Shown here one piece after another: positions 7,989 through 17,850 of a stretch of DNA of 64,000 bases; position 1 is the stretch's first letter, and the number at the start of each line of letters is the position of its first letter. The DNA lies in the NCBI RefSeq assembly GCF_000214035.2, contig NZ_AFHG01000052.1:372001-436000 (forward strand), written 5' to 3'. A program made the translations under genes and the position numbers. Source of the DNA: Methyloversatilis universalis FAM5. GTDB lineage: Bacteria > Pseudomonadota > Gammaproteobacteria > Burkholderiales > Rhodocyclaceae. The notes beneath the pieces are model-generated. The model worked only from the letters and a program-made list of their open reading frames with translations. It did no database searches and was not told the origin of the DNA.

Positions 7989-9737
7989 ATGGTGGGTCGC
8001 AGCAGCGGAATGACCGAACAGGTCGCAGAGGCCGGCGAAACGCTGGAAATGAACGACTCGACCGGCAGTGACGCCTTTCTTCTGGCGGCACTGCACGGCA
8101 GTCAGGCGGTGGCCGAATTCGACCTCGACGGCAACATACTGAGTGCGAACCGAAACTTCCTCTCCTTGCTCGGCTATGAAGCAGCCGAGGTGGCCGGCCA
8201 GCATCACCGCATGTTCGTGGCCGAGGGTGAGGCGGATACGCCGGCCTATCGCGACTTCTGGAAGAAACTGGGGCGCGGCGAGTGCGACCGCGGTGAATAC
8301 CTCCGCTGCGCGCGCGACGGTCGGCCCGTCTGGATACAGGCGAGCTACAACCCGGTGTGCGACGGTGGCGGGCGACCGGTGCGGGTGGTGACGTTCGCGA
8401 TGGACGTGACCGAGCGCCGACGCCGGTTGGCGGACGACGCCGGCAAGCTGGCGGCGATAGACCGCAGCCAGGCGGTGATCGAATTCGATCTTGCCGGCAC
8501 CATCCTGAGCGCCAACGAGAATTTCCTGGATCTGATGGGCTACCGGATGGAGGACATCCGCGGCCTGCATCACCGCACTTTCGTCGCGCCGGAGCAGGCA
8601 GGCTCCGCAGAGTACCAGGCGTTCTGGGAACGCCTGGGGCGCGGCGAATTCAGTTCCGGCGAGTACAGGCGCATCGGGCGGGACGGTCGCGAGGTGTGGA
8701 TACAGGCCTCCTACAACCCGGTATTCGACCCGCGCGGCCGCCCGGTCAAGGTGGTGAAGTTCGCCACCGACGTGACCGAGGCCAAGCTGCGCAATGCCGA
8801 GTTCCAGGCCAAGGTGGCGGCGATGGATCTGGGCCAGGCGGTGATCGAGTTCGATCTGGACGGCCACGTCGTCAGCGCCAACCGCAACTTCCTCGCCGCC
8901 ATCGGCTACACCCTGCGCGAAATCCAGGGCCAGCATCACAGCATGTTCTGCAGTGACGAGTACCGGCAGAGCCGCGAGTACCGTGACTTCTGGCTGCGCC
9001 TGAACGAAGGCCAGTTCGTCAGCGGACGCTTTCACCGGGTCGGCAAGTACGGCCGCGACGTCTACATCCAGGCCACCTACAACCCGATCTTCGACCTCGG
9101 CGGCCGGGTGATGAAGGTGGTGAAGTACGCCTACGACGTGACGAAGGAAGTCGAACTGGAAAAGCGCATCACGTCGAAATCCAGTGAAATGATGGTCAGT
9201 GTGCGTGCGCTGGTCGACAGCATCGGCGCCATCGCGGGCAGTTCGGGCAGCGCGTCGGAAACCGCCAGCCAGTCGGCCGCTGCCGCCGAAGCGGGTCACC
9301 GGGCGGTGCATCAGTCGATGGCGTCGATCGACCGCATACAGGCCAGTTCCAGCAAGGTGTCGGAAATCGTGCGGGTGATCGGCGACATCGCCAACCAGAC
9401 CAATCTGCTTGCCTTCAATGCCGCCATCGAGGCTGCACGCGCGGGACAGCACGGCGTCGGTTTTTCGGTGGTGGCGGCCGAAGTGCGCAAGCTGGCCGAG
9501 CGCAGTTCCGACGCGGCCAAGGAGATCTCGTCGCTGATCGAATCCTCGGTCGTGCAGGTGAACCAGGGCGCCGAAGTCAGCAAGTCGGCAGCCAGCAGCT
9601 TCGAAGGCATCATGAGCAGCGTGCAGGCCACCGCCTTCAGTGTCATGGAGATCGCAGAATCCACGCAGCGGCAGCGGCAGATGGCTGACGAGGTGTCGTC
9701 GCTGATCGAGGCGCTCGCCCGCGACGTGAGCCACTGA
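7989..9737 (+). CDS. Cytoplasmic methyl-accepting chemotaxis protein with three tandem PAS domains
   Basis: 582 residues from ATG 7989, chosen for GGGAG nine bases upstream; an in-frame ATG at 7935 would add 18 residues but sits almost on the predicted transcript start. Three PAS-PAC units repeat every 122 codons, each with a QAV(I/A)EFDL start and a WIQASYNP or YIQATYNP strand. A short methyl-accepting signalling domain of about 190 residues follows. There is no membrane segment, as in Aer2/BdlA-like soluble receptors. The hairpin tip reads [11 protein letters not shown] with AGQHGVGF instead of the usual ALNAA and AGEQGRGF. The next gene, a triple-CheW protein, starts one base after the stop, so the two are coupled. 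Confidence 0.9.
   Translation: MVGRSSGMTEQVAEAGETLEMNDSTGSDAFLLAALHGSQAVAEFDLDGNILSANRNFLSLLGYEAAEVAGQHHRMFVAEGEADTPAYRDFWKKLGRGECDRGEYLRCARDGRPVWIQASYNPVCDGGGRPVRVVTFAMDVTERRRRLADDAGKLAAIDRSQAVIEFDLAGTILSANENFLDLMGYRMEDIRGLHHRTFVAPEQAGSAEYQAFWERLGRGEFSSGEYRRIGRDGREVWIQASYNPVFDPRGRPVKVVKFATDVTEAKLRNAEFQAKVAAMDLGQAVIEFDLDGHVVSANRNFLAAIGYTLREIQGQHHSMFCSDEYRQSREYRDFWLRLNEGQFVSGRFHRVGKYGRDVYIQATYNPIFDLGGRVMKVVKYAYDVTKEVELEKRITSKSSEMMVSVRALVDSIGAIAGSSGSASETASQSAAAAEAGHRAVHQSMASIDRIQASSSKVSEIVRVIGDIANQTNLLAFNAAIEAARAGQHGVGFSVVAAEVRKLAERSSDAAKEISSLIESSVVQVNQGAEVSKSAASSFEGIMSSVQATAFSVMEIAESTQRQRQMADEVSSLIEALARDVSH
8100..9197 (+). repeat. Three tandem 366-base PAS-coding repeats
   Basis: The sequence (A/G)G(T/C)CAGGCGGTG marks unit starts at 8100, 8466 and 8832, exactly 366 bases (122 codons) apart. 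Units 1 and 2, and most of unit 3, encode closely similar PAS-PAC modules, indicating duplication within the gene. Confidence 0.85.
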
Positions 9738-9738
9738 C

Positions 9739-11196
9739 GTGAGCGCAACCGGCTACGGCGTGTTCCGTCGCGGTCCGCTGCAGCTGGCCCTGCCGCTGGC
9801 GGCCCTGCGCGAGGTGGTGCCGTGCGCCGGGCTCAGCGCACTGCCTTGCGCCGCCCCCTGCGTGGTCGGCGGGCTGGACCTGCGGGGTACCGTGCTCCCG
9901 GTGATCGATCTGGGTCGCCTGATCAATGCCGCCGATGCGCCGAGTGCCGGCGCCGGCAACATCGTGGTCATGCTGAGCGAGGGGCAGCTGCTGGGCCTGA
10001 TGGCCGACACCGTGACCGGCATTTTCGAGTGCGAACAGTCCGGGCTGAGCCGCCTGAGTCAGGCGGCGGGCGAGCCCTCGCTGCTGTCCGGTGCCTTCCG
10101 GCGCCCGGACGACGCCTCCCTGGTCAGCGTGCTGTCGGTCGACGCGCTCGCGTCATTGCCCGGCGTGCCGCGCGTGATCGATCCGCGCGGTGAAACGGCG
10201 CCTGCCGCTGCCGGGCACGCGGAAGCGGCCGTGCACCTGATCCTGGTGCGTACCGGCGATCTGTCCTTCGCGCTGCCATCCGTCCACGTCCAGGCGACGC
10301 TGCTCGACCCGCCGCTGCAGGCGTCGCCGCTGAGTGCGGGCTGCTGTCACGGCGTGATCGAACACGCAGGGCGGAAGATTCCGGCGCTCGATCTGGCCGC
10401 GTTCTGCGGTTTCGACGCCCTGCCTGCGCAACGGTTGCGCCAGGCGCTGGTGCTCGATCTCGACCGCGGCCAGGTCGCCATGCTGATCGAGGAAGTGGTC
10501 GACGTGGTGCGTACCGACCTGGCCTGTACCGCAGGTACTTCACGTGCCGCGCTGCCCGAGGCGGACCTGTTCGCCGGCGTGCTGTCGCTGGATGTGCTGC
10601 CCGCGCATCCGGTGCGCGCGGTCACGCGCCAGAAAGGGTTCTATCTGCTGCTGGATGACACGCGTCTGATCGGTCACCCGATGCTGCAGGGGCTGGCGGC
10701 GCTGAACACGCCGGTGGCGGGTGCGACCGACCGGCGGGAATCCGATGGCCGGGCCGCGCAGCCGGCGCAGCGGGTGATCACCTACGACATCGGCGTGGAA
10801 GTGGCTTCACCGATCGAACAGATCGCTGAAATCCTGCCCTGGTGTCCGGACGAGGCGCTGGGCAGCGCTGCCGCGGGCCGTGCCGCCCTGGTGGTCAGCC
10901 GCGGCCGCAGCATTCCGACCTGGTGTCTCAGTTCGATCTTCGGCCGCCCGGTTCCGCCGCTGTCGCCCTCCGCCAGCGTACTGGTGGTCGAGCACGAGGG
11001 CGCGCTGGTCGGCTTTTCGGTGTCCCGGCTGGTGTCGATAGACCAGGCGCAGCCGCCGCGCGGCGAGGGCCGGAAGGCATCTGCCGCCGCCGGGCTGCAC
11101 GCCTTTGACCATCGCATGGTGGGCGGTGCCGACGACGCCCGCATGATCAGTCTGATGGACCTGCAACGGATCGCCGCCTCGCTGGAAGCGGCCTGA
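9739..11196 (+). CDS. Multi-domain CheW-like coupling protein (three CheW domains)
   Basis: 485 residues. I read three successive CheW-like modules at about 8-137, 164-304 and 348-478. The first keeps the family pattern best (LALPLAALREVVP, then GGLDLRGTVLPVIDL); the second and third are more divergent (RKIPALDLAAF; RSIPTWCLSSIFG). No kinase, receiver or membrane segment is present. CheW domains couple receptors to CheA in polar arrays. The GTG start lies one base after the stop of the triple-PAS receptor, implying translational coupling and a dedicated partnership with it. It could be split into fewer domains by a profile search; the outer two are the surest. Confidence 0.82.
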   Translation: MSATGYGVFRRGPLQLALPLAALREVVPCAGLSALPCAAPCVVGGLDLRGTVLPVIDLGRLINAADAPSAGAGNIVVMLSEGQLLGLMADTVTGIFECEQSGLSRLSQAAGEPSLLSGAFRRPDDASLVSVLSVDALASLPGVPRVIDPRGETAPAAAGHAEAAVHLILVRTGDLSFALPSVHVQATLLDPPLQASPLSAGCCHGVIEHAGRKIPALDLAAFCGFDALPAQRLRQALVLDLDRGQVAMLIEEVVDVVRTDLACTAGTSRAALPEADLFAGVLSLDVLPAHPVRAVTRQKGFYLLLDDTRLIGHPMLQGLAALNTPVAGATDRRESDGRAAQPAQRVITYDIGVEVASPIEQIAEILPWCPDEALGSAAAGRAALVVSRGRSIPTWCLSSIFGRPVPPLSPSASVLVVEHEGALVGFSVSRLVSIDQAQPPRGEGRKASAAAGLHAFDHRMVGGADDARMISLMDLQRIAASLEAA

Positions 11197-11335
11197 ACCC
11201 GGCATCCCCGTAACCGGTCGCGGACCGCAGGCCCGCGCCATCTCCCGGTCATTCGCTCCTGCCCACCGGCAGGCGGCCGCGCGCGCCGTGTGTCCATTGA
11301 CCCCAAGGTTCTTGTGGTTTTCAGGGTGTGTCCGC

Positions 11336-11362
11336 TCAAGTCCTCGCCCGGCGGGCCGTTCA
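11336..11362 (+). promoter_or_regulatory. Candidate FliA-type promoter for the membrane chemoreceptor
   Basis: TCAAGTCC, 11 bases, then GCCGTTCA: 5 of 8 and 6 of 8 matches to the FliA consensus at the canonical spacing, about 47 bases before the receptor start at 11409. It resembles the element at 7895 (shared TCAAG and GCCGTT). Confidence 0.38.
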
Positions 11363-11408
11363 CACTGGTGCGTATTACTTTGGTAACAGGTTACTTCCCG
11401 GAGACAGT

Positions 11409-13049
11409 ATGAAGAACCTCAGTATCTCGGCGCGTCTGGCCCTTGGCTTTGGCCTGATTGCCGTCATTTTCGCGCTCGTGGCCGTCTTCATTGCGCTGCG
11501 TGCTTCCAGCATGGCCGATCTGGCGCGTGACATCGACGAGCGCACGCAGCCCGAGGTCGAGGCGATTGCCGACCTGAATGCCGCGGTCCAGCGCGTGCGG
11601 GTCAATCTGCGCAGCGGCATCATCGAAACCGGCGATGCCGAAATGTCCCAGGTGCGTGAATTGCTGAAGGACAGCTACGCCGAACTGGACGCGGCGAACA
11701 GACGGCTGGCTGCGCTGGTGTCCAGCGGCACCGGCAGCGACGGCGAAGAGACCCAGGCCATGGCCCGGCTGACCGAGCATCTTGCGCAATTCCGCCGGAT
11801 TTCCGATCAGGTGGCCGAGCACGCTTTCGCAAACCGTAATCAGGACGCCAACGCACTGCTGCACACCGCGCATGCGCCGGCTGCGCAGGCGATCAATGCG
11901 TCCACCCGCGAAATGCGCGAGCTCACCCGCGCCCGGAACAGCGTGGCGCTCGAACAGATGAAGAGTGCGACGGCCAGCCTGAAGCAGGTGGTGATTGCGG
12001 CCGGCGTGATCGTGATCGCCATCGCTTTCGGCGTCTGGTTCGCCATCACCCGCAGCGTGGGCAGCCAGCTCAGCCAGACGCTGGCTGCGGTGAAGCGGAT
12101 TTCCGCCGGAGACCTGACCCAGGACGTGCGTGCCGAGGGCAACAGCGAGCTGGCCCAGCTGCTGCGCGAAGTACAGTCCATGCAGAATGCGCTGCGCACC
12201 ATGGTGCGCGCCATCGGCGACGCCACCGGCAAGCTGGGGCAATCGGCCCAGCACCTGTCCGGCGCCACCCAGCAGGTGCGCGCGTCGGCCGACAGCCAGG
12301 CCGAACTGGCGGCCTCCATGGCCGCCTCGCTGGAGGAAATGTCCACCTCGATCACTCATGTCAGCGAACTGAGCGCCGAAGCGAGTTCCGAGTCGGGGGT
12401 GGCCGGTCATCACGCCTCCCTGGGGGCCGGCGACATCGGCCGCATGGTGGACCAGATCCGTCAGGTGACTGAAGGCATCGAACAGAGTGCTGCCCGCGCG
12501 GAAGCGCTGGGCGGAGAAGTGGCCGACATCACCCGCATCGTGCATGTGATCCGCGACGTGGCGGACCAGACCAATCTGCTGGCGCTGAATGCCGCGATCG
12601 AGGCAGCCCGTGCCGGTGAAATGGGGCGCGGCTTCGCGGTGGTGGCCGATGAGGTGCGCAAGCTGGCGGAACAGTCCGGCCGCTCGGCCAAGGAAATCGC
12701 TGAAATGGTCGGGCGCATCCAGTCCGGCGCCAGTGACGTGGCCGGGCAGATGCAGGCCACGGTGCTGCGCGTGCATGAAGGTCTGCAGACCGCCGAACAG
12801 GGGCGCGCCAAGGTGCTCGACATCGACGTCCATGCGCAGCGGGTGGTGGGCACCATCAGCGAAGTGTCCGGCGGGCTGAAGGAACAGGCGATCGCCAGCC
12901 AGGATCTGGCCCAGCGGGTGGAGCAGATCGTGCAGATCGTGGAAGAGAACGCCGGTGCCGCGGCATCGGTGGCGGAGTCGGCCAACGAACTGGCGGCGCT
13001 GTCCGGCCAGCTGGGCGAGCAGGTGAGCCGCTTCCGCATCGCCGCCTGA
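11409..13049 (+). CDS. Membrane methyl-accepting chemotaxis protein
   Basis: 546 residues. A first membrane segment lies at about 13-33, a periplasmic four-helix-bundle type sensor at about 34-190, a second membrane segment at about 192-213, then HAMP, then a full-length signalling domain with the canonical tip [11 protein letters not shown] and [15 protein letters not shown] near residue 386. The C-terminus ends in VSRFRIAA and has no NWETF-type CheR/CheB tether. ATG 11409 is chosen because GGAG lies five bases upstream and the product then begins with the membrane segment; the GTG at 11328 is judged too early. Ligand not predictable. Confidence 0.93.
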   Translation: MKNLSISARLALGFGLIAVIFALVAVFIALRASSMADLARDIDERTQPEVEAIADLNAAVQRVRVNLRSGIIETGDAEMSQVRELLKDSYAELDAANRRLAALVSSGTGSDGEETQAMARLTEHLAQFRRISDQVAEHAFANRNQDANALLHTAHAPAAQAINASTREMRELTRARNSVALEQMKSATASLKQVVIAAGVIVIAIAFGVWFAITRSVGSQLSQTLAAVKRISAGDLTQDVRAEGNSELAQLLREVQSMQNALRTMVRAIGDATGKLGQSAQHLSGATQQVRASADSQAELAASMAASLEEMSTSITHVSELSAEASSESGVAGHHASLGAGDIGRMVDQIRQVTEGIEQSAARAEALGGEVADITRIVHVIRDVADQTNLLALNAAIEAARAGEMGRGFAVVADEVRKLAEQSGRSAKEIAEMVGRIQSGASDVAGQMQATVLRVHEGLQTAEQGRAKVLDIDVHAQRVVGTISEVSGGLKEQAIASQDLAQRVEQIVQIVEENAGAAASVAESANELAALSGQLGEQVSRFRIAA

Positions 13050-13091
13050 GGCCCGCAGGGTCGCACCACCCGACCGCCGCGCCGTCAGGAA

Positions 13092-13126
13092 GAGGCCGCA
13101 GGCCGCGCAAGCGGCGCTGCGGCCTC
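13092..13126 (+). terminator. Terminator hairpin after the chemoreceptor gene
   Basis: GAGGCCGCAG (13092-13101) pairs with CTGCGGCCTC (13117-13126); the loop itself can fold into a second GCCGC/GCGGC stem. It is followed by GTTCATTT, a weak T tract. Confidence 0.6.
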
Positions 13127-13142
13127 GTTCATTTCCGTGTCC

Positions 13143-13169
13143 AAAAAAACGGGCGCCGTGCAGCGCCCG
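13143..13169 (-). terminator. Rho-independent terminator after the glycine-zipper gene
   Basis: Read on the minus strand, a CGGGCG / CGCCCG stem with an eight-base loop is followed by seven T residues, 37 bases beyond the stop of the gene at 13206-14003. Confidence 0.85.
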
Positions 13170-13205
13170 AAGGGGTCATCTTAATAGGACGGGAAGGCAG
13201 GCGGT

Positions 13206-14003
13206 TCAGTAGTCCGCCGCCAGCAGACGGCCGCCTTGCAGCTTTACCCGGTCACCGGTACGCCAGACCGGCGCGCTGTCCAGCGACACCGTCCGGTATT
13301 CGCCGTTTTCCATGCGTACGCCCACCTCCCAGCGCGATACGGTGCGCTGGGTCTTTTCGACCTGGTGACCGGCATAGGCGCCACCGGCGATGCCGATCAG
13401 GGTGGCGATGGTGCGGCCGCTGCCCTTGCCGACCTGATTGCCGAGCAGACCGCCGACCACGCCGCCGGCCGCCGCGCCCAGGCCGCTCGGATCGGCCGGC
13501 GCCTTCACTTCGCGCACCGATTCGACCTGACCGCAGTCGGCGCAGACTGGCGCCGGTGCGCGTTCGGCCACCGGAGGCGGCGGCAGGGTGCTGCCTGCCA
13601 CCGGCGCGGGAATCACATCGATGCCCGGGTCGTAGCGCCGGTCAGCGACCTTGACCGTGCGCGGCGCGTCTTCTTCGCTGGCCACCGCCGGCGCGTGATG
13701 CACCGCCGGCTTGCTGTGCGTGCGCCGTTCGGCGACCGGCTTGCGCGGAGCGCTGTCCGGCGCTGCTGCGGCGGGCGGCGGCGCGACTGTCTGCGCCGCG
13801 GCGGCGACCGGGGCTTCCGGCGCGGGCGGCGTGGCGACCGGTGCGGCGGCGGTGGCGACCACGGCCGGTTCGGCCGGCCGCGGGTCCATCACGCCGGTCA
13901 GTTTCGCGATGCCGACCGCGCTGAAGGCGGTCACCGAAACCGCCGCCACCCACAGGGCGGGGTGCAGCGAACGGGCGGGGGCGGTATGGGCCTGGGTATT
14001 CAT
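13206..14003 (-). CDS. Glycine-zipper 2TM domain protein
   Basis: 265 residues. One hydrophobic segment near residues 13-33, then a long low-complexity Ala/Pro/Val-rich linker, then a glycine-zipper hairpin (GGVVGGLLGNQVG ... GIAGGAYAGHQVE), followed by a small basic C-terminal domain with the VRMENGEYRTV pattern. This resembles SlyB/PcpY-like outer-membrane or periplasmic proteins that span or associate with the membrane. ATG 14003 is preferred to the upstream start at 14063 because GAGGAG lies just before it. Transcribed against the flagellar genes around it, with its own terminator; no motility role is implied. Confidence 0.85.
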   Translation of the reverse strand: MNTQAHTAPARSLHPALWVAAVSVTAFSAVGIAKLTGVMDPRPAEPAVVATAAAPVATPPAPEAPVAAAAQTVAPPPAAAAPDSAPRKPVAERRTHSKPAVHHAPAVASEEDAPRTVKVADRRYDPGIDVIPAPVAGSTLPPPPVAERAPAPVCADCGQVESVREVKAPADPSGLGAAAGGVVGGLLGNQVGKGSGRTIATLIGIAGGAYAGHQVEKTQRTVSRWEVGVRMENGEYRTVSLDSAPVWRTGDRVKLQGGRLLAADY

Positions 14004-14230
14004 CTGTTTCTCCTCACGGGGTGAGCGCTGTCCTCTCGGGGACGACGCGTGCAAGTAACGCATGCCCGCGTGAATGAATCCGACCGCTCTTTGTAAGGGT
14101 GTTTTGCGCTTGGTAACAAACCGCGTGCCCGGGCGAAGGACGGCGTCCCGGGTCCGATGCGTTCAATAGCCGGGTAAAACCCCGCTTCTTTTCCGGGTTT
14201 GATTGACGCCGCCTGCGATGAAATGTCGTC

Positions 14231-16342
14231 ATGGCTTCGTCCCTCTCGCTCCGTCAGGCAATCGGCTCACCGAACATCCGGCAGATGGCCGCGCCGCTGC
14301 TCATCGTCCTCATCCTGTCGATGATGGTGCTGCCGCTGCCCACCTTCGTGCTGGACGTGTTCTTCACGTTCAACATCGCGATGTCGGTGATGGTGATGCT
14401 GGTGGCGCTGTACACGACGAAGGCGCTTGATTTTTCGGTGTTTCCGACCGTTCTGCTGGTGACCACGCTGCTTCGCCTGTCGCTCAACGTGGCGTCCACC
14501 CGGGTGGTGCTGCTGGAAGGTCATACCGGCCCGGACGCGGCCGGCAAGGTGATCGAGGCCTTCGGTCACTTCCTGGTCGGCGGCAACTACGCGGTGGGCA
14601 TCATCGTGTTCGTCATCCTGACCGTCATCAACTTCGTGGTGGTGACCAAGGGTGCGGGCCGGATCGCCGAAGTGGGGGCACGCTTCACGCTGGACGCGAT
14701 GCCCGGCAAGCAGATGGCGATCGACGCCGACCTGAACGCCGGCCTGATCGGTGAGGACGAAGCGCGCCGCCGCCGCCGCGAGATCGCCGACGAAGCGGAT
14801 TTCTACGGCTCGATGGACGGTGCATCGAAGTTCGTTCGCGGCGATGCGGTGGCCGGCATCCTCATCCTGCTCATCAACATGGTGGGTGGCATGCTGATCG
14901 GCATCATGGAACACGACATGAGCGCCGGTCAGGCCGCCAAGTCCTACGTGATGCTGACCATTGGCGACGGTCTGGTGGCCCAGATTCCCGCGCTGGTCAT
15001 TTCCATTGCCGCCGGTCTGGTGGTGTCGCGCGTCGGCAGCGAAGGCGACGTGGGCGGCCAGGTGATTTCCCAGCTGTTCGGCAATCCGCGCGTGCTGGCC
15101 ATTTCCGGTGGCATTCTGGCCATGATGGGCATGATTCCCGGCATGCCCAACTTCGTGTTCCTGCTGATGGCGGGCGGTCTGGGCTATCTGGCCTGGCGTG
15201 GCATGCAGCAGCAGGCGGCACCCAAGACGCGCGAGGCGGCGGAGAAGGCGGCTGCGGAAAGGGCGGCCGCCACCCAGGCGGTGGTGCCGCCGGAACAGCA
15301 GGAAGCGGCCTGGAGCGACGTGGTGCCGGTCGATACGCTGGGTCTGGAAGTGGGCTACCGGCTGATTCCGCTGGTCGACCGCGGTCAGGACGGCGAACTG
15401 CTGAAGCGCATCCGCGGCCTGCGCAAGAAGTTCGCGGCCGAGATCGGTTTCCTGACCGCGCCGGTTCACATCCGCGACAACCTCGAACTGAAGCCCAACG
15501 GCTACCGCATCACGCTCAAGGGCGTGGACGTCGGCAGCGGCGAGGCGTATCCGGGCAGCCTGATGGCGATCAACCCGGGCCGCGTGGCCGGTTCGCTGCC
15601 CGGCCGCGAGGCGCGCGACCCGGCCTTCGGCCTGCCTGCGGTCTGGATCGAGCAGGGGCTGCGCGAGCAGGCGCACGCGCTCGGCTACACCGTGGTCGAT
15701 GCGTCCACCGTCATCGCCACCCATCTGAACCACCTCATCCTGACCCACGCTTCGGAACTGTTCGGCCGCCAGGAAGCGCAGTCGCTGCTGGAACACCTGA
15801 GCAAGGAGCAGCCCAAGCTGGTCGAGGACCTGGTGCCCAAGGCGCTGCCGCTGTCGGTGGTGCAGCGCGTGCTGCAGAGCCTGCTGGAAGAGGGCGTGGC
15901 CATCCGCGACATGCGCTCCATCATCGAAACGCTGGCCGAATTCGCGCCGCGCACGCAGGACCCGCTGGAACTCACCTCCCGCGTGCGTGTGGCGCTGGGG
16001 CGCGCCATCGTGCAGCAGCTGTTCCCCGGCGCCAGCGACGTGCAGGTCATGGTGCTCGACCCGGGCCTGGAGCGGCTGCTCGGGCAGGCGCTGGGCGGTG
16101 GCGGCGACGGCTCGGTGATCGAGCCGGGTCTGGCCGACACGCTGATGAACGAAGTCGCCCGCAGCGCGCAGAACCAGGAAGAGATGGGGCTGCCCGCGGT
16201 GCTGCTGGTGCCGGCGCCGCTGCGCTGGCTGCTGTCGCGCTTCCTGCGCCGTGCGGTGCCCAGCCTCAAGGTGCTCGCCAATTCCGAAGTTCCTGAATCC
16301 CGGACCATCAAGGTCACTGCTGTCATCGGAGTCAAATCATGA
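14231..16342 (+). CDS. flhA: Flagellar type III export gate protein FlhA
   Basis: 703 residues, the normal FlhA length. About eight membrane segments occupy the first 330 residues, with the FHIPEP family signature (VVTKGAGRIAEVGARF, then DAMPGKQMAIDADLN) near 137-170. The cytoplasmic domain that docks export substrates and chaperones follows. FlhA is the central component of the export gate and works with FlhB. The ATG has only a weak ribosome binding site. The stop overlaps the flhF start as ATGA, so flhA-flhF-flhG-fliA-motC-motD form one operon. No convincing sigma-54 or FliA promoter is visible in the 227 bases upstream. Confidence 0.97.
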   Translation: MASSLSLRQAIGSPNIRQMAAPLLIVLILSMMVLPLPTFVLDVFFTFNIAMSVMVMLVALYTTKALDFSVFPTVLLVTTLLRLSLNVASTRVVLLEGHTGPDAAGKVIEAFGHFLVGGNYAVGIIVFVILTVINFVVVTKGAGRIAEVGARFTLDAMPGKQMAIDADLNAGLIGEDEARRRRREIADEADFYGSMDGASKFVRGDAVAGILILLINMVGGMLIGIMEHDMSAGQAAKSYVMLTIGDGLVAQIPALVISIAAGLVVSRVGSEGDVGGQVISQLFGNPRVLAISGGILAMMGMIPGMPNFVFLLMAGGLGYLAWRGMQQQAAPKTREAAEKAAAERAAATQAVVPPEQQEAAWSDVVPVDTLGLEVGYRLIPLVDRGQDGELLKRIRGLRKKFAAEIGFLTAPVHIRDNLELKPNGYRITLKGVDVGSGEAYPGSLMAINPGRVAGSLPGREARDPAFGLPAVWIEQGLREQAHALGYTVVDASTVIATHLNHLILTHASELFGRQEAQSLLEHLSKEQPKLVEDLVPKALPLSVVQRVLQSLLEEGVAIRDMRSIIETLAEFAPRTQDPLELTSRVRVALGRAIVQQLFPGASDVQVMVLDPGLERLLGQALGGGGDGSVIEPGLADTLMNEVARSAQNQEEMGLPAVLLVPAPLRWLLSRFLRRAVPSLKVLANSEVPESRTIKVTAVIGVKS

Positions 16343-17850
16343 CGCCTCGCAAGTATCTGGCTGCCACCGCCCGCGACGCCCTGCGCCGCATCAAGGAAGA
16401 CCTTGGTCCCGACGCCATCGTGCTGTCGAACCGTCCGGTCGAGGGCGGCGTGGAAATTCTCGCGCTGCCGGCGAATGCGCTGGAGGCGATGACCGCACCG
16501 GCGAAGAAGCCGGCGGCTCCGCCGCCGGTGGCCGAGCCGTCCCCGGCGCGCGCCCTGCCCGCGATGTCCGATGCCGACGACGACTTCGAAGTCACGCTGT
16601 CCAGCAGCCTTGCGTCGCGCCGTGCCGCACCGGCGGTGGAGCCGCGCGACGAAGTGCGTGCGCCGAAGCCGTGGCAGCCTTACCGTCCGCGTCCGGCTAC
16701 GCCGGCTGAACTGCGCGATATGGCGCGTTCGCGCCAGCAGCAGGCGCCGGCCAACGAACAGCTCGAAGCCCACGCCGAAGTGCCGCTGCGCCGTCCCGCG
16801 GCCGAGCCCGAGCTGGCGCCGCGCCGTGCCGCGCCGCAGGCACCGGCGGTGCAGCCGGCCGCTGCGGCCGAACGCGCGCCGGAACTGGACGCCGCGCTGC
16901 GCGAAGAACTGGGCAGCATCCGCCGCATGCTGGAACAGCAGCTCGCCGGTTTCGCCTGGGGTGAAATGTCGCGCACCTCGCCGATCAAGACCTCGCTGGC
17001 TGCCGAAATGCTCGAATCCGGCTTCAGTGCGGTCACCACCTACCGGCTGCTCGACCAGCTGGCCAGTTCCGACTCGCTGGCCGCTGCGCGCAACGAACTG
17101 CGCACGCTGATCGGCCGCGACCTGATCACGCTCAATTCCGACGCCGACATCATCGACCGCGGCGGCGTCTATGCGCTGGTCGGCCCGACCGGCGTCGGCA
17201 AGACCACCACCACCGCCAAGCTCGCCGCCCGCTGCGTGGTGCGTCACGGCGCCGACAAGGTGGCCCTGCTCACCACCGACGGCTACCGGATCGGCGCCCA
17301 CGAACAGCTGCGTATCTACGGCCGCATCCTCGGCGTGCCGGTGCATGCGGTGCGCGACGCGTCCGACCTGCGCCGCATGCTGGTCGAACTGCGCGACAAG
17401 CACATGGTGCTGATCGACACCGTCGGCATGAGCCAGCGCGACCGCGCGGTGGCCGAACAGATCGCGATGCTGTCCTCGAGCGGCGATGTGCGCCGCCTGC
17501 TTCTGCTCAATTCTGTCGCCCGCGCCGACGCGCTGGACGACGTGGTGCGCGCCTACTCGGCACCGAATGGCGGCGCCGATCTGGCCGGTGCGATCATCAG
17601 CAAGGTCGATGAGTCGGTCACGCTGGGCCCGGTGCTGGACGTGCTGATGCGCCACCAGCTGCCGCTGTACTACGTGGCCAACGGTCAGCGCGTGCCGGAA
17701 GACCTGCACCTGCCGAACCGGGCCTATCTGATGCACCGCGCGCTGCGTGCCGCGGGCGAAGACTCTTCCCAGCACCTGAATCCCCAGGACGCCGGCCTTC
17801 TGATGGCTGCATCCCGCCGTGACCTGCGCAGCGAGGTGAGCCGTGGCTGA
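16339..17850 (+). CDS. flhF: Flagellar GTPase FlhF
   Basis: 503 residues. Short N-terminal B domain; an Ala/Pro/Arg-rich linker at about 50-190; the N domain helices; then an SRP54-type G domain with P loop GPTGVGKTTTTAK at about 282. The later motifs LLTTDGYRIGA, LIDTVGMSQRD and SKVDES are all intact, so GTP binding is expected. FlhF directs the site of flagellar assembly, usually polar. It overlaps flhA by four bases and flhG by eight. Confidence 0.95.
   Translation: MTPRKYLAATARDALRRIKEDLGPDAIVLSNRPVEGGVEILALPANALEAMTAPAKKPAAPPPVAEPSPARALPAMSDADDDFEVTLSSSLASRRAAPAVEPRDEVRAPKPWQPYRPRPATPAELRDMARSRQQQAPANEQLEAHAEVPLRRPAAEPELAPRRAAPQAPAVQPAAAAERAPELDAALREELGSIRRMLEQQLAGFAWGEMSRTSPIKTSLAAEMLESGFSAVTTYRLLDQLASSDSLAAARNELRTLIGRDLITLNSDADIIDRGGVYALVGPTGVGKTTTTAKLAARCVVRHGADKVALLTTDGYRIGAHEQLRIYGRILGVPVHAVRDASDLRRMLVELRDKHMVLIDTVGMSQRDRAVAEQIAMLSSSGDVRRLLLLNSVARADALDDVVRAYSAPNGGADLAGAIISKVDESVTLGPVLDVLMRHQLPLYYVANGQRVPEDLHLPNRAYLMHRALRAAGEDSSQHLNPQDAGLLMAASRRDLRSEVSRG

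Noticed and set aside
11297-11325. TTGACC before the membrane chemoreceptor as a sigma-70 -35
   Set aside because: No acceptable -10 at 16-18 bases; the FliA-like element at 11336 is a better candidate.
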